Shown: positions 1 through 10,450 of the stretch, piece by piece
Layout of the letters: each line of letters opens with the position of its first letter
Numbering within the stretch: the stretch's first letter is position 1
Assembly (NCBI GenBank): GCA_001839685.1
Contig: MLAK01000679.1
Location: 3,588-67,587 of the forward strand
Source of the DNA: Tritrichomonas foetus
Taxonomy: Eukaryota; Parabasalia; Tritrichomonadida; Tritrichomonadidae
Reading direction: 5' to 3'
DNA: 64,000 bases
The notes under the pieces: model-generated
What the model was told of the DNA's origin: nothing
The model's input: only the letters and a program-made list of their open reading frames with translations
Database searches by the model: none
Program-made: the position numbers and the translations under genes

Positions 1-250
1 GTTTCATTCATTTTGTTTCATTCATTTTGTTTCATTCATTTCGTTTCATTCATTTTGTTTCATTCATTTTGTTTCATTCATTTCGTTTCATTCATTTTGT
101 TTCATTCATTTTGTTTCATTCATTTCGTTTCATTCATTTTGTTTCATTCATTTTGTTTCATTCATTTCGTTTCATTCATTTTGTTTCATTCATTTTGTTT
201 CATTCATTTCGTTTCATTCATTTTGTTTCATTCATTTTGTTTTATTCATT
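1..250. repeat. 14-bp tandem repeat with 42-bp higher-order period, cut by the window edge
   Basis: The unit GTTTCATTCATTTT repeats head to tail from the first base to about 250. Every third copy ends in TTTC instead of TTTT, so the array has a 42-bp supra-unit (two T-type units and one C-type). Forty-two is a multiple of three, so two frames stay open by accident and encode an FHSFCFIHFVSFIL-like periodic peptide. I do not regard that peptide as a gene: it has no unique sequence apart from a short tail. The last units degrade (TTTTATTCATTTAG) before unique sequence begins. The left end of the array lies outside the window. Confidence 0.9.
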
Positions 251-864
251 TAGTTTTATCATGTTTTTGTCATTTTTATGTAAATTCCTCAGGAATTATG
301 GTACTTCTCAGTAATCCTACTTCACATTAGAGCTTTTAATATGTTTGAATCTGAATGAAAAAGGCAAAAAAGTTACTCAATTTCATGTAATCTGTTTTGG
401 CTAGTTCATAGGAATGTATAAGCATGAAATTATCAAAATGAAAAATTTTCATATGTTTTCTCATTTTTTGGATTAATTCTCAAAGAATTCTTTCACAATC
501 AACAAACATACTATCACAATCAATCTATCATACGCATTTAAAGAAAGATATTTATAAAGTATTAAAAAATATCATTAAAATTTGGGTAAGTCAAATGTTT
601 GCACCTATATACAAGGCATAGTGGTAAGAGTGGTTGTCTCTGAAGCTGTAGATAAAAGAATTTGCATTATCTGAAAGATCCAAATGAAACTCATTCCCAT
701 CATCATGGGTCCACCCCAAATTCAAGGCGCCAAAAACGCAAAATTGCGCGAAGATTTTAGTTAAAATCTTTCTTATTCAATTTTTGAATATTTCACTTCA
801 ATTAACCGTTTTACAATATTATCAAATTTCATGATAACCGTTTATTGCTACATCAAAAAGAGAA
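251..864. other. Intergenic region with promoter-like motifs and a structured GC-richer island
   Basis: No gene is supported here. Bases 251-600 are plain AT-rich sequence. Around 600-770 the composition becomes richer in G and C: it holds an A-box-like stretch (GGCATAGTGGTAAGAG, 615-630), a 6-bp stem AGATAA/TTATCT (650-655 with 667-672) and a 5-bp hairpin CCCAT/ATGGG (696-709). No complete tRNA cloverleaf can be drawn. Immediately before the ankyrin gene there is an initiator-like TCACTT (793-798) and two copies of AACCGTT (804-810 and 836-842). Confidence 0.5.
836..843 (+). promoter_or_regulatory. M3-like core promoter motif AACCGTTT upstream of the ankyrin gene
   Basis: AACCGTTT lies 22 bases before the ATG at 865, and a second AACCGTT lies at 804-810. 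The motif fits the loose consensus known as motif 3 of T. vaginalis core promoters, which is bound by a Myb-like factor. Related copies sit before other genes here: GGCCGTTT at 31195-31202 (minus), AAGCGGTT at 47147-47154 (minus) and AAACGGCC at 17587-17594. The role is inferred from position and recurrence only. Confidence 0.4.
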
Positions 865-1554
865 ATGACCGCGCTTCTTAACATCCTCAAAAACGATGAC
901 CTATCGGGCCTTGTTTCCATCATCCAAAATGAAGACCTATCGTATGACAGTGTATTCAGACTGAGGTCGATCCGAGTTCCAGACATATTAAAAAGAGAGC
1001 CGACTCTTGTTTGTGCGACTGCCTTTTTCGGTGCAACTAAATGCTTCCGGTATCTTTTCAGTAATGCAGCCAACCTTGATCTGAAGGATAGCCTAGGTCG
1101 AAATATTACCCACTTTGCCTGTGCTGGTGGAAACGATGAAATTTTGAATATTTTATACCTCAACAACTTTTCATTCAACCTTGTTGATGTTTCAGGCAAT
1201 ACTTGTGTTCACTATGCAGTTATGTACCATCGAATTAATGTTGTCTATTGGCTATGGAGTGTTATTGGCGAATCCCTATCAACCGTCAACAAGCATGGGA
1301 TTTCACCTTTGCATATCGCTGTTTTAAATGAGGAAGTTGGAATACTCGAATTTTTATGCCAGAATGGATGCAATATCAATCAAAGAAATGATCTCGGAGA
1401 AACGCCTCTTCACTTCGCCGCGAAGAAGTCAAACGGAGATGTTGTCTGGCGGTTGCTTAAAAACGGAGCAGATGTTACCTTGAAGGATAATGTTGGATGC
1501 ATGCCTTATCAGTGTGCAACATTCCAACACATTCAATCGATTCTAATTGCCTGA
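865..1554 (+). CDS. Ankyrin-repeat protein, 229 aa
   Basis: This small ankyrin-only protein has no other domain. Four repeats are clear in the second half. They start near GRNITHFACAGGN, GNTCVHYAVMYHR, GISPLHIAVLNEE and GETPLHFAAKKSN, each followed by the second-helix pattern (for example VGILEFLCQNGCNIN). The N-terminal 70 residues look like more degenerate repeats. Ankyrin proteins form a very large family in trichomonads and usually serve as protein-binding scaffolds; the partner here cannot be read from sequence. The ATG at 865 is the first in frame and follows two AACCGTT motifs and an initiator-like element. The product is probably cytosolic, as no signal peptide or membrane segment is seen. 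Confidence 0.88.
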   Translation: MTALLNILKNDDLSGLVSIIQNEDLSYDSVFRLRSIRVPDILKREPTLVCATAFFGATKCFRYLFSNAANLDLKDSLGRNITHFACAGGNDEILNILYLNNFSFNLVDVSGNTCVHYAVMYHRINVVYWLWSVIGESLSTVNKHGISPLHIAVLNEEVGILEFLCQNGCNINQRNDLGETPLHFAAKKSNGDVVWRLLKNGADVTLKDNVGCMPYQCATFQHIQSILIA

Positions 1555-2157
1555 ATTTGTTGTTTATTTTCCAATTGCTTTAGGTGAATCTTTGAAATCG
1601 GATTTTTTATGATTCATGCGTTTTTTTAAATAGTTAAACTTTTTATATGACCGTTGCCTATGTTTACATTTTCTCAACATTTTTGATTTGGTTCAAAAAG
1701 GAGAAAAAAGGAAATCACAAACATTTCCAAGTAAAAAAAACTGATTCAAATTCTTTTTTTCTTTTTTCTTCAGTAAAAGTTACTTTTTTTCCAGATTTAA
1801 AAGGAACAACTTGGTTTACTTCAGTGATGGCTTTTATTGGCTGCATTCAAGAAAAGAATTCATCTCTGCTCATTCTATTTAAAATTAAAAGACCAAAGAA
1901 TCAATGAAGAAATAAATTTCTTTGATTTTAAAATCACTAATTCAGCTGCCTAATATAAAATGAAAAAAGATTGCTCAATATATCCGAATATAGATATTGG
2001 ATGATCATCATTTAGTTCGTTTTCATCTAGATAATAGTTTTTTCACTTCATAGATGTTCTTATTTTTTGATTTATTGTTCTTTCGCCTTCATTTATGTGA
2101 CAAAACATGAAAGGAAGAGAAAAAAAAAATGGAAAAAATTGCAATAAAAACAAATAT
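1555..2157. other. Intergenic region between convergent genes
   Basis: This is AT-rich sequence between the 3' ends of the ankyrin gene and the BEACH gene. An 86-codon frame (1647-1907, plus) has no recognisable motif, a composition driven by T- and A-runs, and no promoter element, so I do not call it. It holds no repeat or RNA that I can support. Confidence 0.5.
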
Positions 2158-5100
2158 TTATTCGGATACAAAAGGATGTGAAACAATAATGATATGTCCC
2201 TGGCTTGTTAACATGTACATACAGTCTTCACTTCTGCAGTAATCCATGTGACAAACAGCCCAAGCAGCCTGTGTCAAAATTTTGATATTGCTTGGCTCAA
2301 ACGCTTCAAAGTATCCAATATTTTCTTTGTTATCTTCAAACAAAATGTAATCAAAGTCTTTCAGTGATGAAACTGCATACCAACTGCATATTTCATTGTC
2401 AAACTTTTGTTCTTTAATAAAGAGTCCATTTATATTATATATTTTTAGCTTATCTCCACAATCAACTACAATAAATCCCCATCTTGGTGTAATTATCATT
2501 TTCCGTGGTTTATCTTTAGAAATATCAATCACAGCTGTTTTTTGAAAAGTAGATAAAGAGTGAATGTGAATGATACCATTTCGAGATAAAACATCAATAA
2601 CACCAAATTGCCTAGATATTTGGCAATGCATAATAACATCTTCAAGAATTATTATTTCACCCAATTTCGCAGGAAATGTGATTGTGTCATACACAGAAAT
2701 GACTGTTCGATCTTTAACAATCAAAAAGTAATTTCTAGAACCGCAAATTGAGTCAACATTCGAAAATCGCTCTTGGAAAGTTCTGATGTTTCCATATTGG
2801 AATAATGAAAGAGTTTCTTTAGTAGGTGAATAGAAAAGCATTCCTTTTTCAATCGGACACATAAGCGTCTCAGTTGTAACATTCAAAGATGAGTTACTTA
2901 TTTGTTTAATGATTTGATCATTAATTGAAAGTCGAATTTCACCTGTGAATATCTTTCCATTTGAATCAATTGCTAAAAATCCATTATCAGCAATGCAACA
3001 TGCATAAATAATTGGAATAGCATGAATGTTTTTCTGTATAGTGGATGTTTTCAAATTTTGTGGTCTCAAAGATTTTGCTGGATGATTCTCAGTAAAAAGC
3101 TGTTGTGGCATTAATCCATAAATCCTCATCATTGACAAAACTTGATCGTCGGCTTTTACAAGAACAGAAGCTTCGCTTTCCCAGACATTTTCGAGAATGA
3201 ATGGATGCATGAAATTATGATATTTCTTTGCAAGCTCACCTTTTTGTTTCACTCCCCATATTAAATCTATCCATTTGTGAAGGTTTTGTGAAACATAATC
3301 GGATTCTAATAGTTTTCGATGGCTATAAACAAAAGTGAAGGCATCAAGATTATCTGGAAGCTTGAAATCTGGAATCTGAAGAGAATTCAAGTTCAGCAGG
3401 AATTCTGGACAGAAAAAGAATTCAGGTGATAATTCAGAACTTTGTAAATAATCACCAAGCGATCTAAAAAGTTTATCGTTGTAGAATTTTCCACTTTGCA
3501 TGTTTAAATGAAGGCTTGTGAATGGTTCAATTCTTACTAGGAAGTTGTCAACAGTTGAAGGTGGAAGAGGAGATGGATGGAAAAGTTGCTCAATTTCCAT
3601 ATCAATTACCGAAAAGTTTTCTGCATCATCAATTGTTTCAGAATCATCAGACATATTTTCAATTTCATCAATCTTTTTCGTATTTACATCAGTCTTACTA
3701 TTTACAGGTATATTGTTTCCGGTTTCAGCGTTTAATTTTTGGTAGAATGGTGGATAGCTTAAGTTTCTTGAAATGTTCTTTAAGTCAACAGTTATTCTTG
3801 GAATCATTGGATATTGGTGAATATCATTAAAAGTCCTTCCACTGTAAGTATTTAAAACCATCAAATAAGTGAAGTTTGAAAGTTGGCCTGATCTCCAAAG
3901 TGCAGTTGTATGATTATCTGAGATCAAACTTCGAGCAGAACCTTGTTGAATATGCTTAATTGATGAAAAGTGGTGTGTAGATAATTGACTGATGATTTCA
4001 GTATTCAAATTTGGTGTGAAATCAATCAAAAATGATTTTCCATTTGTTAGAAATATTTCAATTGCAGTATCTTTTTGGTATCTCCTGCGTTTGAAAATAT
4101 TGATGATTTTATAGAAATGTATAATATTCACTTTTTCAGGATTTGAAGAATCAACAAGCTGAATTTGATCAACATATAACATAAATGTTGCTTTCCGGGT
4201 TTTTGTGGATTTGACAATGACACAAGGTAATACTGTAGACATTTGACCAGAATCTTTGATTTTAGTGGGTTCTTCAACTTCATCTGTTTGTGTTTCAATG
4301 TCAACCAAATTTCCATTGGTTTTTCTTAGCTCCCAAACTTTATATGATTTTTGTTTTAGAACTGGTCGAAGTTTAAATGGACAAAAGTCAAAGCATGTAC
4401 AATTATCTCGTTTATAGAAACGAAGATCATTTATATGATCAAGATGAAGTTGTGTATCTCTTGGATAAACATATTTCTTCTTTATATTCACCATTGCTTT
4501 CTTACAACGTTGTTGCCGATGCTCTAATAAACTAATTTCGTTTTCAATGTCAATAACACCAGGTAACTCGCCACTATCTCTGATTCCATAAAGTCCTTCA
4601 TTAATCATTTTCCTTGCTGAATTAAAGGCAGCAGATAATGATTGGAAGATAAAAGATGAATCAAAAGCGATTGAAGATGGTTGAAGTTCGAAAATTTTGT
4701 TGTGGAAACGATTCATATCATTTAAACGTCGGTTATCTCTACCATTTTTAAGAAATTCTGCTACTTCTTTATACAGCATTAGTGTATGTGGTGGGTTCTT
4801 TAATGATGGAATTAATGAAATTAAAGTGAAACAAAGTTTATCATCAACCCATTTTCCATTATCAGCGATTCTAAGTCTGAAAGCGAGAGGAGTTGAAACT
4901 GGAGCAGGCGGTTGGAACCCAGTGAATGATAAAAACGTGGTAAATGGTGGATTTTTAGAAGTTAAGGTTCGTTTCATTGTTGAGTATCTTTCAATTGTTG
5001 ATAATCTAGCTTCAATGTTTATTGGCGGATTCAGTGAGCTAATATCAAATTTGACGTTTGTTGAACTTTGATGTGGTATAATTTTGGGATTTGAATTAGT

Positions 5101-8100
5101 TTCATTCGTTTCAGGGTTAGTTGGTTTGAAATGAAGTTGTTTCGGATACCGGATTGCTGGTTCAGTGTATCTTCTTTTCATTGGTGAAATGACTGGTTGA
5201 TGGGCATAAAAAGGCGAATTAACAAATTCTTCATAAAGTCCACGATTTCTAAAATCAAGATGATAAAAGAAAACACTACTAAATGCAGTAAGTAAGAATC
5301 TTTGTTGAATTTTCACAATTTCGGAATTCTTTGACCGAAAGATCATTTTTGCCAATACAAAAGTCAATTCGGATTGCATTTCATAAGCAGCAGTTTTCCA
5401 ATCATTGGCTAGCAAAACTGTAACAGATAAAATATTTTGGAATTCAGCAATTACATCTTTAAATCTTAAGATTTGATTCGCAAGAAATTCTGCAACAACT
5501 TGTTTCTGTGGTTCTGTGCCTCTTAACCCAATACAGACTGGCCAGATACTCCAGCAAAGATGTCTATCAACTTTATTAATCATTTCTTTATCATCAGTTA
5601 TTACACGAAGGATTCCGACTGCTGCTTCTTGTTCTTCTTTTCCAAGCGCGAGTGCTAAAACACAAATTAATGAGTATAAATTCACTTTTTGTCTAATTTG
5701 AGTCAATAATAAAGAAAACAAAGGTGAAAAATCTGCATTCATTGTGATTTGTATTGATGCTGTGCTAAGTAGTAAATGAACGTTTTCCTTAGATAGTGAA
5801 TATAAAGCAGATACAGCGGCAGCAATTACATCACAATCATCAGTATTAAAGAAATATTGTAAAGGTTTAACAAGATCAGTTCGAATTTTTGGAAGTGAAT
5901 TTATGATTGACCCGAGATGATCAACTAAATTCAATAAAAGAATGGTTTTTTCTTTATTAGTTGATGCAAATAAGTGTGAATAAATTGATAAAACATCTTG
6001 GGAAGTGAGTGATGTTTGTGCCATAAATTCAATAAAGTCCAAGAATGATTCTTTACATTGTTGTACTTCTTCATTTGTATGGCCAATTCGGAAAGAATGA
6101 ATTAGGCATCTTTCTTGAAGCGAAAAATCTGTTTGAATTTCTATGGAATCTTCTTTACAAATCTTTGGAGTGTTATTCGAAAAGAATAAAATATCAAAAA
6201 CTGCCAACAATCGAGACAGTTTCCAAGGATTAGAATTGGTTGTTGTAAAAGTGACATAAGCTGATGTTTCCCAATGTTTGACAATTCGAAGAATTGATTG
6301 AAAATCGGCCTGTCCCCACAGTTCTAAATTGAAAATAATTAATTCGAGAAATTCATGTATTAATGGATCATATTTAAATGTAGATAGCGATGAAAACAAA
6401 GTTATGTAAAGCTTATAATTTAAATTGCCTTTAAATACTTTTGGTATATAAGTTGCCAAAATTGGTGTTGATGTGAATTTTTCTTGTGCTATGATTGATG
6501 ATGATAGCGATGATAAAATGATCTTTAAAAATGGTAATGAAATCAGAAATTCATCTGGTTTGAACTGAGTGAAATGAAATGTCATGTAATTTAGATCATA
6601 AACATTATACAAAACATCATTCAAGCAACTTTCTGAACGAGTCATTTTTGCAACACTAATTTCATATTTATCTTTCGTATTTTCTTTAGTATTTGGATTT
6701 TCAATGGAAACAGAAGAGAAGAAAGCACTTGGGAAGTTTTCAAAGTTTGGATCAGATTGGAATGAAAACGGCACATTGTTATGTAAATCAGAAGTTGGAT
6801 CAAAGAAGCAAAATGGGCCAAGTTGTCCAATGATTTTATTGGTGTTTTTATTTTCCGAAGATGATGAACTTTTATCATAAAGTGCAGGACCAAAAGTGAG
6901 TTTTGTACGATTCGAGTGGAATGCAAATCCCTTAAATGAAGCAAATCCAATTTGATCAGTAAATTTATATAAATAAACGATAGATTCGCCATTACTTTTT
7001 CGTACATCGATTGTAAATAATATCCATTCGTTAGAAGGAACTGTTTCTGATAAAATTGCAGAAATTGTATTATTTTGTGGTGTAGCTTTATTGCCTTTAC
7101 CATCTTTTCTATAACTTGCAAATACAGAAGCACCGTTCATAAACACTTTAAAAGATGTGTTTTTATCTGCACTTTCAAGTGTGAATAAGCAATATGACTC
7201 AGAAGTCGACATAAGCTGTGGAATATCAAGATTCACCCAGAAAGAAACAGCAAAATTATTGTTTATATCGCGATCATGAACTCCTTTTATCTGACAAATT
7301 AATTTGTTAGTGACCATATTGAAAATAGGATGCATTTTGGTAATTTCTGATGCAATTGAACTAGAAATGATCGTCAGGATGCTATTGGCAACATTCTTTT
7401 TGAAATAAGGAGATGATGGCAAAGTCAATTTAATGAGCTGATCACAAATAACAACATTAGTTTTGACATGCGTGATTAAAGAAATTAATTGTAAAATTGA
7501 ATCAAGTGATTTCTCGATATCAATTAAAAAATCAATTTTATAGCCATTAAATTCGAATGATTTATTATGTTTCAAAAACTGTAAAAGTAAAAAGTCTAAG
7601 TCACCATTATTACAAGCAATACAGTTTGCTGGTGAATATTTGCATAAAGATGAGAAAAAGTCAATCAACTTGTTAATTTTGACTGATTGTGAATAAGCAA
7701 CGAGGAAGAGTGGAATAAATTGTGGTGCTTGAATTAAAAACAAAGCGTCATCAGTGGATTGATTTGCACCACTTAACAAATTATAAAACTTGAGTTGTGT
7801 AGTTAAAGAGGGTTCATTTCCTTCAACAGAGCGAATGATTTCAGATAATAATTGAAACATTTCAGATGAAAATATAAAAGCTGTTGAAACTTGTGAAAGT
7901 ATTGATAAAAATTGAAAACATTCTTGAAGTAAAGATGATTGGGGTGCTTTCGAAACGTAATTTAAAATAGCTTCAAAAACTGGCATGAGAGAATGAATGA
8001 TTTGTGGATTATGAGTCAAAGAATCAGTTATACATTTAATTATTTGTTCAGCTAAATTTTTATACGGTTCGTTTTCGATATTATCTGCGCAAAAATCAAT

Positions 8101-9903
8101 AATGTGGCATAAAATTGGAATTACTTGTAAGAAAATAGGTAAAGTAAAAGTAATGGTGCATCCAACAAAACCATTTCTTATTTCAGTTAATAATAAATTG
8201 GTTAAAGAAGGCTCAAATAAAAAGTAAAAATACCCTTTAGAAAAAATTGGTGATGATGAAGAAAGAAGAAATGATGTTGATGACTCAATTAATTCAAAAA
8301 TAAATTGAAAGATAGCAATTCGAGCAAGTCTGATTGAATTCTTAGGATTCTCTTTGAAAAGTTGTTGTAGACTTAAAGAAGAACACATAATTGAACGATG
8401 AATACTTTCAGAGCAAAACAATTCTAATTTGAAATTACTAATTGTTAGCACAACTCTCGATATCTGTTCAGCAAATAATAATGGTGAACGTTTAGCTGCA
8501 TAATTTAAAAGTTGACATTGTAATGTTTGCATTTGCATGGAAATAACAGAAAAAGTAAAAATTCGAAAATCGTTAATTTGTGGAGGTATTTGATCTTCGC
8601 CAAAAATGGAATATTTCGAATGAAAAATCACTGGTGAAAGCAGAGACTCCAAAAAAATCAATAAAGAAAATCTTTCATTTAATTTTTCATAGAAAAAAAG
8701 CATAACTGAATATAAATCAATGTAATAAGGATCGCCAATGTTATTTATAACTGTGTCGCTCAGAATCCCAAGGAAACTTTCAAGGTAACGATGATTGATT
8801 GAAGCAAACATGTTCACGATTAATGAAACAACATTTTTTGAGTTTGTTGGTAAGTATGAAAATAAATCTATGGATGGAGAACTAATAGTATCAAGTAAAG
8901 GGGCTAATTCAGCTGAATTGTATTTCAAATCATCAATGTCGGTAATAAATCGGTAATTATCTTCAAGTATTGGAAATTCTAAAGGAAATTCGATATCAGG
9001 TGAAGCATCAACTTCAAAAGTAGAATTAAATGGTTCAGTTGATAAAATTTTCTCAATTAATGATTTTGCAAGTAAATCTAAAAGTGATCTAATATCTTCA
9101 ATAAAAGTATCATTTGTGGTTGCTGCAACACAAATTAATTCTATTGCATTTGGATCGAGTGTTTGAATTAATGTAGCTAATATTGGAAATATTGAAGATC
9201 CAGGACCAATGGGAACGAATGGCCTATGTTCATTAATGAATTGTCTGGTCACTCTCAAGATATGATTAATTGAACGAGGTAATCCACTATTTAATATCTT
9301 CGAGAAAAATGAACAAAATATTTCGGTGAAATTTTCTTTGATGGAATAATTTTCAATTAAATACGATAAAACTGCTGCACAAAAAGAATCATTAATTTCC
9401 AAATTTGAATCATCTAAAAATACTTTCAATAATAAGCGGAAAATGCAGTCAGTTTGTTTTGAATATTGCGACTCAATGAATTTTTGATAAACTGTCAACA
9501 AAGTTACAGCAAAATTGATATCATGAATTGATTCAGCCATCCAAGCCAAACCTTGGTGAAGTGCACCGAACACCAAAACATCGGAAAGTTGATTGTTTTG
9601 TATTGTTGAGCGAATTTCGTTTAAAATTTCAATGTTTGGCTTGATTGGAAATCCTAATTCTTCAAATATCGATTCAATCGGCGTGTTTTCATTGAAAAGT
9701 GTCGTAAAACGTGCAAGTTCGGCTGATGTATATCGTTTCTGGTAATTAATAATTGTCTGCTCGACTGGAGAAACAAATGTGCGGGCGCCAACAACTGGAA
9801 TCGATGGATGAGAAAATTTGAACTTTAAAATCATGAGTAGATCTTGCTGCTCTGGATTTGTCGGCTCTGTTGAAAATCCAATTGCACGCAAAATCTCATT
9901 CAT
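2158..9903 (-). CDS. BEACH-domain giant protein (neurobeachin/LRBA/LYST class), 2581 aa
   Basis: This is a very large scaffold of the BEACH family, whose members act in vesicle and lysosome trafficking. Order by rough residue position: helical armadillo-like region 1-850; ConA-like lectin fold about 870-1035 (AVSFWVNLDI, then WILFTIDVRKSNGESIVYLY); a second long helical and disordered region; PH-BEACH about 1870-1965 (KATFMLYVDQIQLVD); BEACH from about 1990, with NFTYLMVLNTYSGRTFND, EFFFCPEFLLN and WIDLIWGVKQKGE; and a C-terminal WD40-like propeller from about 2280. The open frame runs 26 codons further upstream to a TTG. I chose the first ATG (9903), which follows GTTCACGAAT, a possible initiator. 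There is no intron over 7.7 kb. The domain order is the complete classical one, so the gene looks intact. The exact BEACH subclass cannot be set by eye. Confidence 0.93.
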   Translation of the reverse strand: MNEILRAIGFSTEPTNPEQQDLLMILKFKFSHPSIPVVGARTFVSPVEQTIINYQKRYTSAELARFTTLFNENTPIESIFEELGFPIKPNIEILNEIRSTIQNNQLSDVLVFGALHQGLAWMAESIHDINFAVTLLTVYQKFIESQYSKQTDCIFRLLLKVFLDDSNLEINDSFCAAVLSYLIENYSIKENFTEIFCSFFSKILNSGLPRSINHILRVTRQFINEHRPFVPIGPGSSIFPILATLIQTLDPNAIELICVAATTNDTFIEDIRSLLDLLAKSLIEKILSTEPFNSTFEVDASPDIEFPLEFPILEDNYRFITDIDDLKYNSAELAPLLDTISSPSIDLFSYLPTNSKNVVSLIVNMFASINHRYLESFLGILSDTVINNIGDPYYIDLYSVMLFFYEKLNERFSLLIFLESLLSPVIFHSKYSIFGEDQIPPQINDFRIFTFSVISMQMQTLQCQLLNYAAKRSPLLFAEQISRVVLTISNFKLELFCSESIHRSIMCSSLSLQQLFKENPKNSIRLARIAIFQFIFELIESSTSFLLSSSSPIFSKGYFYFLFEPSLTNLLLTEIRNGFVGCTITFTLPIFLQVIPILCHIIDFCADNIENEPYKNLAEQIIKCITDSLTHNPQIIHSLMPVFEAILNYVSKAPQSSLLQECFQFLSILSQVSTAFIFSSEMFQLLSEIIRSVEGNEPSLTTQLKFYNLLSGANQSTDDALFLIQAPQFIPLFLVAYSQSVKINKLIDFFSSLCKYSPANCIACNNGDLDFLLLQFLKHNKSFEFNGYKIDFLIDIEKSLDSILQLISLITHVKTNVVICDQLIKLTLPSSPYFKKNVANSILTIISSSIASEITKMHPIFNMVTNKLICQIKGVHDRDINNNFAVSFWVNLDIPQLMSTSESYCLFTLESADKNTSFKVFMNGASVFASYRKDGKGNKATPQNNTISAILSETVPSNEWILFTIDVRKSNGESIVYLYKFTDQIGFASFKGFAFHSNRTKLTFGPALYDKSSSSSENKNTNKIIGQLGPFCFFDPTSDLHNNVPFSFQSDPNFENFPSAFFSSVSIENPNTKENTKDKYEISVAKMTRSESCLNDVLYNVYDLNYMTFHFTQFKPDEFLISLPFLKIILSSLSSSIIAQEKFTSTPILATYIPKVFKGNLNYKLYITLFSSLSTFKYDPLIHEFLELIIFNLELWGQADFQSILRIVKHWETSAYVTFTTTNSNPWKLSRLLAVFDILFFSNNTPKICKEDSIEIQTDFSLQERCLIHSFRIGHTNEEVQQCKESFLDFIEFMAQTSLTSQDVLSIYSHLFASTNKEKTILLLNLVDHLGSIINSLPKIRTDLVKPLQYFFNTDDCDVIAAAVSALYSLSKENVHLLLSTASIQITMNADFSPLFSLLLTQIRQKVNLYSLICVLALALGKEEQEAAVGILRVITDDKEMINKVDRHLCWSIWPVCIGLRGTEPQKQVVAEFLANQILRFKDVIAEFQNILSVTVLLANDWKTAAYEMQSELTFVLAKMIFRSKNSEIVKIQQRFLLTAFSSVFFYHLDFRNRGLYEEFVNSPFYAHQPVISPMKRRYTEPAIRYPKQLHFKPTNPETNETNSNPKIIPHQSSTNVKFDISSLNPPINIEARLSTIERYSTMKRTLTSKNPPFTTFLSFTGFQPPAPVSTPLAFRLRIADNGKWVDDKLCFTLISLIPSLKNPPHTLMLYKEVAEFLKNGRDNRRLNDMNRFHNKIFELQPSSIAFDSSFIFQSLSAAFNSARKMINEGLYGIRDSGELPGVIDIENEISLLEHRQQRCKKAMVNIKKKYVYPRDTQLHLDHINDLRFYKRDNCTCFDFCPFKLRPVLKQKSYKVWELRKTNGNLVDIETQTDEVEEPTKIKDSGQMSTVLPCVIVKSTKTRKATFMLYVDQIQLVDSSNPEKVNIIHFYKIINIFKRRRYQKDTAIEIFLTNGKSFLIDFTPNLNTEIISQLSTHHFSSIKHIQQGSARSLISDNHTTALWRSGQLSNFTYLMVLNTYSGRTFNDIHQYPMIPRITVDLKNISRNLSYPPFYQKLNAETGNNIPVNSKTDVNTKKIDEIENMSDDSETIDDAENFSVIDMEIEQLFHPSPLPPSTVDNFLVRIEPFTSLHLNMQSGKFYNDKLFRSLGDYLQSSELSPEFFFCPEFLLNLNSLQIPDFKLPDNLDAFTFVYSHRKLLESDYVSQNLHKWIDLIWGVKQKGELAKKYHNFMHPFILENVWESEASVLVKADDQVLSMMRIYGLMPQQLFTENHPAKSLRPQNLKTSTIQKNIHAIPIIYACCIADNGFLAIDSNGKIFTGEIRLSINDQIIKQISNSSLNVTTETLMCPIEKGMLFYSPTKETLSLFQYGNIRTFQERFSNVDSICGSRNYFLIVKDRTVISVYDTITFPAKLGEIIILEDVIMHCQISRQFGVIDVLSRNGIIHIHSLSTFQKTAVIDISKDKPRKMIITPRWGFIVVDCGDKLKIYNINGLFIKEQKFDNEICSWYAVSSLKDFDYILFEDNKENIGYFEAFEPSNIKILTQAAWAVCHMDYCRSEDCMYMLTSQGHIIIVSHPFVSE

Positions 9904-10450
9904 TCGTGTAAAATTCGTGAACGATAAGCTTTTATTTGAGTTTGTGTGACCGAATAAAAAAACGTTTATATCAATTTTCAATGTTTGAAACTTTTGAATA
10001 CTTGTGGATTTCTTGTATTTCTTCTTCTTTTTTGATATTCTTTTTTTATTGACTGAATAACAAATTTACTTCTTATCTTATTCACAATTTCCTCTCTATT
10101 TCCAAAGAAATAATGAATATTTCTGATGATGATTCTCATATTTTATGTTAACAATATATATATAATCAAACAAATCTAAGTGTATTATAAAAAATATGAG
10201 TCATAACGTATTGGAAAACTTTTAAAGTATCATATTGTTCCTATTTGTTCTGTTCCCTAATATTGTTTGTTGGAGATGTGGAATTATAAACAACCAAAAA
10301 AAAAACTATGCAAAGTAAAGAATAAAGAGGCTTTCTCTCGAAAGAAAGAAAAAAAGCAAAGTAAGGTTTATTACATTTTTATAACAAATTTTTGATTTTT
10401 CAACGGGAAATAAAAAACTGATTTTTTTTAACAGGTGAACAAAAAACTGG
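9904..10450. other. Intergenic region
   Basis: AT-rich, with short A- and T-runs and a TATATATATAATC stretch near 10157. I see no gene, repeat array or RNA. It contains the 5' flank of the BEACH gene and the 3' flank of the small minus-strand gene ending at 10451. Confidence 0.4.

Noticed and set aside
13..330. Two overlapping plus-strand open frames encoding periodic Phe/His/Ser peptides
   Set aside because: They are by-products of the 14/42-bp tandem repeat; 42 is divisible by three, so stops never arise. No unique coding part follows.
615..672. Possible tRNA gene
   Set aside because: Only an A-box-like stretch is present; no anticodon stem of five pairs, no T-arm GGTTC-like box at the right distance.
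1647..1907. 86-codon plus-strand frame
   Set aside because: Biased by A- and T-runs, no motif, no promoter element, lies in a convergent intergene.
9904..9981. Upstream 26-codon extension of the BEACH gene from a TTG
   Set aside because: A eukaryotic gene should begin with ATG; the extension is AT-biased and shows no domain content.
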